Positions 42,509-47,972 of a DNA stretch of 47,972 bases are shown one piece after another. Positions within the stretch are counted from its first letter, which is position 1. Each line of letters starts with the position of its first letter. A program made the translations under genes and the position numbers. The DNA comes from an uncultured Lachnospiraceae bacterium (GTDB taxonomy: Bacteria; Bacillota; Clostridia; Lachnospirales; Lachnospiraceae), in NCBI GenBank assembly GCA_947168905.1, contig CAMVNR010000006.1, positions 1-47,972 of the forward strand. Direction: 5' to 3'. The notes under the pieces are model-generated. The model had not been told where the DNA came from, made no database searches, and worked only from the letters and a program-made list of their open reading frames with translations.

Positions 42509-43623
42509 TCCATAAAGCATTCCGATACCGTATATATCCAAACCAGATGCAGCAGAAAATCCTTGCCGGGAACTTCGGCTGTGTCAGGTTTGTCTATAAC
42601 TTCTTCCTCACCATGCGGAAGCAGGAGTATCAGCTGAATTACGCAAATGTCTCCTACTCGCGCTGTTCTGAGGAACTGACCGCATTGAAACGTGATCCGG
42701 AGTATCAATGGCTTCAGGAAGCGGACTCCACTGCGCTGCAATCCGCGCTCCGGGATCTTGACGATGCCTTCAGAAACATGTTTGCGGGGCGCAGCGGATA
42801 CCCGAAATACAAAACCAAAAAGGATCATCACGATTCCTATACCAGTAAGAACAATAACAATTCAATAGCGGTAACAGACAAAGCAGTTAAGCTCCCGAAG
42901 CTCGGACTTATAAGATCGAAAGTCTCACGCTCCATTGAGGGGAGGATCATCAGTGCCTCAGTGGAGTATACACCTTCAGGGAAGTATTATGTCTCGGTCC
43001 TATGCGAGTGTAATGCGCCGGAGAAGCTGTCAGGCGGAGAAGCCGTGGGAATGGATCTTGGACTGTCAGACTTCGCGGTGCTTTCTGATCATCTCACGCA
43101 CATCCCGAATCCGGAACCGCTTGCAGGACTTCTGAAGCGCCTGAAGCACGAACAGCGTCTTCTGTCCCGAAAAACAAAGGGCAGTCATCGCTATGAGATT
43201 CAGCGCAGGAAAGTTTCAAGGCTTCACGAACGGATCCGCGACTTCCGGAATGACCATCATCAGAAGCTGTCAACCGAATTGGTGAAACAGTACAGTCTGA
43301 TCGGGACGGAAGATCTGAATGTCAGACAGCTCCTTTCGGACAACCGAAGTGATGATGCAAGACGCATTTCCGATTCCGGGTGGAGAAGCTTTGTCTCCAT
43401 GCTGGAGTACAAGGCGGAGTGGTACGGCCGCCGTCACATCAAAGTCGGAAGATACTATCCTTCGAGCCAGATCTGTCATGACTGCGGATATCAGTATCCG
43501 GATGTTAAGGAAAAACGGCTTAAAATCTGGACCTGTCCAAAGTGCGGCAAAGTCCATCAACGGGACGAGAATGCCAGTCTCAATATTCGTGATGAAGCGC
43601 TGAGAATATACGCCTCAGCATAA
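42505..43623 (+). CDS. tnpB: TnpB, RNA-guided RuvC-like nuclease
   Basis: Protein of 372 aa, the compact ancestor-type relative of Cas12. The RuvC catalytic triad is complete: D184 (GMDLGL), E269 (GTEDLN) and D354 (RDENAS). A zinc ribbon has C324/C327 and C344/C347. TnpB uses an RNA from the right end of its own element to cut empty donor sites next to a TAM, helping the element persist. All key residues are present, so the nuclease is probably functional. Confidence 0.94.
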   Translation: MIHKAFRYRIYPNQMQQKILAGNFGCVRFVYNFFLTMRKQEYQLNYANVSYSRCSEELTALKRDPEYQWLQEADSTALQSALRDLDDAFRNMFAGRSGYPKYKTKKDHHDSYTSKNNNNSIAVTDKAVKLPKLGLIRSKVSRSIEGRIISASVEYTPSGKYYVSVLCECNAPEKLSGGEAVGMDLGLSDFAVLSDHLTHIPNPEPLAGLLKRLKHEQRLLSRKTKGSHRYEIQRRKVSRLHERIRDFRNDHHQKLSTELVKQYSLIGTEDLNVRQLLSDNRSDDARRISDSGWRSFVSMLEYKAEWYGRRHIKVGRYYPSSQICHDCGYQYPDVKEKRLKIWTCPKCGKVHQRDENASLNIRDEALRIYASA

Positions 43624-43793
43624 ACCAAGCCATAGTAGGGTCGGGACGACCCGAAATCATGCGCGTGGAGGGCGGAACCCGTCCGGTGAAGCGCGAAACA
43701 TCCCGCATATGCTGCAAGTATTATCAGCTTACGGAGCCGGACCGAGATCGGAATCCCCCTCCGCTAAGCGCAGCGTAGGTGGGGGTAGTTCAA
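43624..43793 (+). ncRNA. Probable omegaRNA (right-end guide RNA scaffold)
   Basis: The 170 nt between the tnpB stop and the right end contain GC-rich dyads (for example GTCGGGACGACCCGA at 43639-43653) and end in the right-end hairpin. In studied elements the omegaRNA scaffold covers the tnpB 3' end and right end, with the guide taken from the flanking DNA. The guide would then begin at about 43794. Limits are inferred from the family, not seen directly. Confidence 0.55.
43755..43785 (+). repeat. Right-end subterminal hairpin of the IS element
   Basis: A 31-nt segment with outer arms CCCCC...GGGGG and inner stem CGCT/AGCG, matching the left-end copy at 25 of 31 positions. Confidence 0.75.
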
Positions 43794-43870
43794 ATAATTG
43801 AATAGGGAAGTGACAGAACTTCGAAAGGATGATTCCTGAGCTTTCCCGAATGCTTATAAGAGAGGCTGTT

Positions 43871-44527
43871 ATGAAATACGGAGAATCATTTTTTGACATT
43901 GCTTATCTCGGAATCGCCATTGTTTTCGGCATACTGATTCTGAAAAAGGCGCAGAACAGAACCGAAAAGTGGATGGGCCTCGCAGTGCTGATCCTTGGAT
44001 GCGGGGACGCCTTCCATCTGGTGCCGAGAGTACTGAACTATTTCATTGACGCGGACTTTCAGGCGGCGCTTGGAATCGGAAAGCTCGTGACATCGGTTAC
44101 AATGACTGTATTCTATGTGCTTCTGTACTATATCGGGCGCTCCTGTTATCCGGAAGGAAAGAAGAGCAGTCTTTCTGCCGCAGTATGGAGCCTTGCGGCG
44201 ATACGTGTGATCGTCTGCCTGTTCCCGCAGAACGGCTGGTTTCAGAATGAAAGCAGCATGATCTGGGGCATTTACCGCAACATTTCCTTTGTGGCTTTGG
44301 GCGCGATCGTGATGATCCTGTTTCTCAGAAACCGGAAGGAGATTCCGAGGTTCCGCCTGATGTGGCTGTGGATCCTTCTGTCTTTCCTTTTCTATATCCC
44401 GGTTGCGGTCTTTGCAGGACTGGTCCCGATGCTCGGAATGCTGATGCTTCCGAAAACGATCTGCTATATCATCATGATCATTACCTTCTATCAGGCGGTT
44501 TCGAAGCATGAAATCACCGAATGCTGA
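43871..44527 (+). CDS. Seven-TM membrane protein of unknown function
   Basis: Protein of 218 aa with seven hydrophobic segments (about 9-25, 36-60, 70-93, 103-122, 133-152, 160-185, 188-208). I recognise no family motif. The start was set at 43871 (MKYGESFFDIAYLG) because GAGAGG lies about 6 nt upstream; an in-frame ATG at 43829 lacks comparable support. It is the first rightward gene after the IS element and may form a unit with the esterase gene 112 nt downstream. Before the IS inserted, it was probably divergent from pyrR with a very short shared gap. Confidence 0.6.
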   Translation: MKYGESFFDIAYLGIAIVFGILILKKAQNRTEKWMGLAVLILGCGDAFHLVPRVLNYFIDADFQAALGIGKLVTSVTMTVFYVLLYYIGRSCYPEGKKSSLSAAVWSLAAIRVIVCLFPQNGWFQNESSMIWGIYRNISFVALGAIVMILFLRNRKEIPRFRLMWLWILLSFLFYIPVAVFAGLVPMLGMLMLPKTICYIIMIITFYQAVSKHEITEC

Positions 44528-44639
44528 TGAAAAACCTGTTGGGGCGGAGCGATAATGCTGTTTGAAAGAATGACACGGAGGAAGGCGCATCGAATCTGAC
44601 GCGTACATCCGCCGGCCGGAAAGGAATAAGGAAGGGAAA

Positions 44640-45788
44640 ATGGTGGATTTTAACGATTTGATTCAGGTAACAGGCTATGACGTCCTTGGAAAGCTGCCGG
44701 ATCCGTTCCTGATGGAAAACGGAAAAAGAGTTAATAATGACGAGGACTGGCAGAAGCAGCGGGCATTTCTTTACAGGACAGCGGTGGAGCTTCAGTACGG
44801 CGTACAGCCGCCGGATCCGGAAGTCTTTTCCGCGGAACTGTGTTATGCCGCGCCCCAGCAGCAAAGTATCCGCATCACGGCGGGGACGAAGGAAAAGCAG
44901 CTGAGCTTCTATGTAAAGCTGTTCACGCCAAATCACGCAGGCCCTTATGCGGCGGCGGTCGACGGAGATCTGTGCTTCAAGTACTTTACGGATCCCCTGT
45001 GGATGGAGCATTTTATCGGGAACGATATCGCTGTTGCGATGTTTGACCGCACAGAGCTCGCTCATGATATCTGCGGCGAGGGGCGCGGCAAGGGCCGGCT
45101 TTATGAGATTTACCCGGAATACCGTTTCGGTGCGCTTGCGGCCTGGGCCTGGGGATACAAAAGGGTGACAGACGCCCTGATCAGCCTAGAGCTTCTCGAT
45201 AAAACATGCCTTGCATATACCGGGCATTCCCGCGGCGGAAAAGCCGCCATGCTTGCGGGTGTTCTGGACCCGAGGGCAATCGTGATCAATCCCAATGAGA
45301 CCAATGCCGGATCCTGCAGCTGCTACAGAATTCATATGCGCGCGATTCAGGAGGATGGAGAAGAGGGACGCTCGGAAACGCTGAAGGACATCCTTTCGGT
45401 ATTCCCGTTCTGGTTTGGTGAGGGAATGGCGCAATACGCTGACCGGGAAGAGGAGCTTCCCTTCGACTGCCACTTCCTGAAGGCGCTTGCTGCGCCGCGC
45501 GTTCTTCTGATCGGCGAAGCGGCTTCCGATATCTGGACCAATCCGATCGGCTCCTGGCAGACGACGATGGCAGCAAAGGAGGTGTACCGTTTCCTCGGTG
45601 CGGAAGAGAACCTTTACTGGTACTTCCGGCAGGGAAAACATTTTCATCAGCCGGAGGATGTAGCGCATCTCGCGGAGATTATGAACCGTGTCCGGCATGG
45701 GAATGCGGCGCCGCTGAAAAAAAGGTATTTCGAAACGCCTTTTAAAGAGCCGGAACTGATCTTCGACTGGAAAGCGCCGGAACGGTAA
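44640..45788 (+). CDS. CE15/glucuronoyl-esterase-like alpha/beta hydrolase
   Basis: Protein of 382 aa in the alpha/beta-hydrolase fold. The nucleophile is S197 in the GHSRGGKAAM elbow. A late His (H334 or H336 in QGKHFHQPED) would complete the site. The GHSRxGKAA elbow and the INPNETNAGSC stretch resemble 4-O-methyl-glucuronoyl esterases (CE15), which split lignin-carbohydrate esters. No signal peptide is visible, unlike most CE15 enzymes, so it may act on imported oligosaccharides or other esters. A GGAAGGG site precedes the ATG. Confidence 0.7.
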   Translation: MVDFNDLIQVTGYDVLGKLPDPFLMENGKRVNNDEDWQKQRAFLYRTAVELQYGVQPPDPEVFSAELCYAAPQQQSIRITAGTKEKQLSFYVKLFTPNHAGPYAAAVDGDLCFKYFTDPLWMEHFIGNDIAVAMFDRTELAHDICGEGRGKGRLYEIYPEYRFGALAAWAWGYKRVTDALISLELLDKTCLAYTGHSRGGKAAMLAGVLDPRAIVINPNETNAGSCSCYRIHMRAIQEDGEEGRSETLKDILSVFPFWFGEGMAQYADREEELPFDCHFLKALAAPRVLLIGEAASDIWTNPIGSWQTTMAAKEVYRFLGAEENLYWYFRQGKHFHQPEDVAHLAEIMNRVRHGNAAPLKKRYFETPFKEPELIFDWKAPER

Positions 45789-45930
45789 GGACCACTCTGC
45801 CGAAAAAGGAGAACCGAAAGACAGGAGGGCTTGAGAGCATGATTCGGGAGGAGGTGCTATGAAGCGTCGACGGCGGAAAGCGCCTTGGTGCGGAGGGCAC
45901 CGAAGAAGAAGTAAAGCTCAAGCCGCGCAT

Positions 45931-46818
45931 TCAGGACCTTTTCCTTCCGACAAACACTCCGACGAGGGGAGATTCCGTTTCGTAGTTCTTGATGATCTTC
46001 CGGAAAAACTTCGGATATTCTTCTGATGACTGGATGTTCGTGATCACTTCAAATCCGCACTCCTCAAGCAGGGTTTCCCACTTGCGTGCCGAAAAATAAC
46101 AGAAGCGTTCATTGATCTCCCGGCCCCAGCTTTTTTCACCCCAGGTCCAGGTGCATAAATACTCCCGAAGAATATCTCTTGGGACGATACAGTCGTATTC
46201 TCCGCCGGCAGCGACGCGCTGCGGCTTACAGCGCACAAGATTTTGTCCACCGGACTGTTCTTCCTCACTGAGCGGCCGTTCGGCACAGAAACGAAGAAGC
46301 ATCAGCCAGTCCTCTTCCCGGTTTAATTCCGCTGTAATGGGTTCTCCGGCGAGAGGGCTGCTTTCTGCCAGGCCTTCGCGGATGACGGCGACTCCTCCTG
46401 GCTGAAGAAGTTCTTCCGCATGAAGAAGAGCAGTCCGGATCGGCCGGTCGGTGAACCGTCCGGTTTCCGCATACGAACCGATTTCGTGAAGCACACTTGA
46501 AAAGATAATTGCGTCAAAGCGCTCACCGCCGCCGTCATATTCTTCGAATTTTCCCGTGACCAGGCGGTCATAAATATCTGCAGGTGCGTTGTCAATATTG
46601 TCCTGAACCATATCGATTCCATAGATTTTCGCATTGGGGATCATGGCCCGGATCCCTTTTCCAACAACCCCGGAACCGATACCGACATCAAGAATATGCG
46701 GCTCCGGAAGATTCTTTACAGCCTGTGCGGTATAGAAAGGTATCAGGCTCTTTGTGGTATTGTCATAGCTTTCCGTCATGCGGCGGAGATAGGTCTGATA
46801 GTTATTGGCAGTAATCAT
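45931..46818 (-). CDS. Class I SAM-dependent methyltransferase
   Basis: Protein of 295 aa with a Rossmann methyltransferase core: motif I ILDVGIGSGVVGKG (about 42-55), an acidic IYGIDMV, an FDAIIFSSVLHEI motif IV and LQPGGVAVIREG. The C-terminal third is family-unspecific. The acceptor is not identifiable; small-molecule methylation of UbiE-like type is most likely. It lies 49 nt downstream of the MBL hydrolase gene, on the same strand, with a weak GAAAGAAG ribosome binding site. Confidence 0.8.
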   Translation of the reverse strand: MITANNYQTYLRRMTESYDNTTKSLIPFYTAQAVKNLPEPHILDVGIGSGVVGKGIRAMIPNAKIYGIDMVQDNIDNAPADIYDRLVTGKFEEYDGGGERFDAIIFSSVLHEIGSYAETGRFTDRPIRTALLHAEELLQPGGVAVIREGLAESSPLAGEPITAELNREEDWLMLLRFCAERPLSEEEQSGGQNLVRCKPQRVAAGGEYDCIVPRDILREYLCTWTWGEKSWGREINERFCYFSARKWETLLEECGFEVITNIQSSEEYPKFFRKIIKNYETESPLVGVFVGRKRS

Positions 46819-46867
46819 TCTTCTTTCTCACTGTTCGCGGCCTTCAGCCGTTCAATTTCTCTCATGT

Positions 46868-47665
46868 CTATTTTACCTGCTTCAGTGTGTACAGCATCCA
46901 TGCTTTTTCATACCGTGCAGAATATACCCTGTCTCCGAAGCGGTCCATTTCCGGCATAAATTCCCCTTCGATTTCTCTGTCAATGAGCTTCCGGCAGAGC
47001 TCGGCCATCTGCTCCATCAGAAGGAGTCCGGGCTCGTTCGGCTGGTACTTCGGGTCCGGAAAACCGTATTTCTGTTCATAGTGGCCGCCGGGGAAGATCC
47101 AGCTGTCGTCAACACCGAATTCTCTCATGGTATCAATCGCTTTCAGAATGCTTTGTCTGTAGACAGACAGATCGGAGCATCCGGGCAGCTGCATCCAGAC
47201 GTTGGCACCGTTACTGAAGGCGTCGCCATGGAAGACGGCTTTGTGCTTCCGGTCCAGTAAGCTGACGGATCCCGGCGTATGTCCTGCAGAATCCACGACG
47301 ACCAGATCAAGCCCCGGAATACGGATCACATCCCGCTCATGAATATCAATACGCTTCGAGAAATCCGCATGTGCCTTTTCAGGTACGAGGAAATCGTCTT
47401 TTGCCGACATATAGAAACAGTCGAATTCAGAGACGCGCATGGTATGATCCAGATGACCGTGCGTTATCACAAGTGTCAGCGGCTTGTCGGTGATGTTCCG
47501 GCGGATGTAATCGACGAGGCTTTCATCCCGCATGCCTGTATCAATGACAAAAGCCGCCTCGTCGCTTTCATCCACATAGATCGAGTCGTTGATGCCGTCA
47601 TAAATCCAGGTGATGCCCGGAAGCAGGGTTTCATGGGTATATTTTCCTTTTTCGAGGGAAAGCAT
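46868..47665 (-). CDS. Metallo-beta-lactamase-fold hydrolase
   Basis: Protein of 265 aa with the binuclear metal motif THGHLDH, a downstream SAGHTPGS histidine, a metal-bridging Asp in VFHGDAFS and a late GGHYEQK histidine. This is a glyoxalase II/RNase Z-like MBL hydrolase; the substrate is unknown. No signal peptide. The start at 47665 has AGGAGG 6 nt upstream. The stop codon is TAG. Probably co-transcribed with the methyltransferase. Confidence 0.85.
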   Translation of the reverse strand: MLSLEKGKYTHETLLPGITWIYDGINDSIYVDESDEAAFVIDTGMRDESLVDYIRRNITDKPLTLVITHGHLDHTMRVSEFDCFYMSAKDDFLVPEKAHADFSKRIDIHERDVIRIPGLDLVVVDSAGHTPGSVSLLDRKHKAVFHGDAFSNGANVWMQLPGCSDLSVYRQSILKAIDTMREFGVDDSWIFPGGHYEQKYGFPDPKYQPNEPGLLLMEQMAELCRKLIDREIEGEFMPEMDRFGDRVYSARYEKAWMLYTLKQVK

Positions 47666-47972
47666 GGTGAACCTCCTGTGAAGTTAATGGTAAAACATTA
47701 TTACTGTATCTCTGCTGTTATGCAGAGAACCGGCCGCTGTCTTTATGATTCTCAGCATAAGAATCCTCGGATCATTGCTGTGCCGTTCCATTGAAGTCCC
47801 GGAAGTAAAGACTGCTGCATAAGCATCATAGCATAAATGAGTGAGGAATGCTATCGGAGAATTCTTAAAACAGGCATGGAGAAGGCCTGGTCATTACAAC
47901 GATGCTGCAGGACCATAGATTAAAAAGCTGCTTTAGGTGGCATTGTTGGAGGAGACAGAGTAGAAGAACTTC
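47666..47972. other. Non-coding end region upstream of the MBL hydrolase gene
   Basis: No convincing gene is seen. A 7-bp dyad, TCTCTGC (47709-47715) with GCAGAGA (47722-47728), lies just upstream, in the minus direction, of an AT-rich TAATAA stretch that could be a -10. No good -35 is found. The dyad may be an operator for the MBL gene. Confidence 0.35.

Larger units (their letters stand above)
41936..43793 (+). mobile_element. IS200/IS605-family element (tnpA-tnpB)
   Basis: A complete-looking element of about 1.86 kb. It holds a Y1 transposase gene and a tnpB gene overlapping by 4 nt, bordered by near-identical subterminal hairpin sequences (41954-41984 and 43755-43785). Boundaries are inferred: the left flank TTTAT (41931-41935) as target/TAM, and a right end at TTCAA (43789-43793). 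As normal for the family, there are no terminal inverted repeats and no target duplication. It separates pyrR from its upstream region. Confidence 0.85.

Noticed and set aside
45859..46026. Short plus-strand frame (55 codons) with an excellent GGAGGAGG site
   Set aside because: Its second half is antisense to the methyltransferase gene, the N terminus is low-complexity Arg-rich, and nothing supports it as protein. It stays a weak possibility only.
47837..47923. Small plus-strand frame near the window end (28 codons)
   Set aside because: No ribosome binding site, no homology recognised, too short to support.
1..47972. CRISPR arrays, tRNA or rRNA genes, prophage
   Set aside because: No regularly spaced repeats, no cloverleaf or rRNA-like sequence, and no phage structural genes were noticed in the window.

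Overview
The window looks like chromosomal DNA from a Clostridia member of the Bacillota, most likely a Lachnospiraceae-type anaerobe. The evidence is the gene order priA-def-fmt-rsmB-rlmN-prpC-pknB(PASTA)-rsgA-rpe, the cmk-ispH-rpsA block, a PyrR/uracil permease pair, strong AGGAGG-type ribosome binding sites, and a ferredoxin-linked indolepyruvate oxidoreductase. Almost everything from 1 to 41.9 kb lies on the minus strand, so transcription runs right to left.

Layout in coordinate order. (1) 1-1756: purE and a purF-like gene, cut by the window start, behind a promoter and a hairpin-containing leader. (2) 2042-9862: murC - NlpC/P60 hydrolase - inactive rhomboid-like protein - BaiN-type flavoprotein - cmk - ispH - rpsA, with a promoter before murC and an intrinsic terminator after rpsA. 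(3) 9954-16978: comEA-like - response regulator - histidine kinase - GerMN lipoprotein - comEC - holA. An IS200/IS605 right-end scar sits at the 3' end of holA and supplies its stop codon. (4) 16995-29316: the long priA to rpe operon (helicase, deformylase, formyltransferase, two RNA methyltransferases, PP2C phosphatase, PASTA kinase, RsgA, Rpe, parvulin-like lipoprotein). (5) 29319-32540: CASTOR/POLLUX-like channel and a serine hydrolase with promoter and terminator. (6) 32684-39934: an arylpyruvate/aryl-CoA operon (acyl-CoA ligase, iorA, iorB, paaK, ACT protein, aminotransferase) behind an operator-like dyad and a structured leader containing a terminator. (7) 39946-41925: pyrR and uracil permease. 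(8) 41936-43793: a complete-looking IS200/IS605 element (TnpA Y1 transposase, TnpB, probable omegaRNA) inserted 10 nt upstream of the pyrR start codon. (9) 43871-47972: accessory genes (7-TM protein, CE15-like esterase, methyltransferase, metallo-beta-lactamase-fold hydrolase).

The most notable observations are small lesions in otherwise well-kept genes. rpe has an in-frame TAG in its conserved MTxEPGFGGQ motif. def has a frameshift near its N terminus. comEC has ACG where its ATG should be, next to an ideal ribosome binding site. TAG is a normal stop here (three other genes end in it), so recoding is not a simple explanation; real mutation and sequence error both remain open. Other leads are the orphan structured leader of the aryl operon, a PurF-like protein lacking its N-terminal nucleophilic cysteine, a rhomboid-fold protein lacking the GxSG serine and carrying a zinc-binding tail, and the IS insertion that separates pyrR from its native 5' region.

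Functionally, the operons cover cell-wall synthesis and its monitoring (MurC, NlpC/P60, PASTA kinase/PP2C), translation quality and ribosome assembly (S1, RlmN, RsmB, RsgA, Fmt/Def), DNA uptake and replication (ComEA, ComEC, HolA, PriA), purine and pyrimidine metabolism, and interconversion of aromatic amino acids with arylacetyl-CoA.
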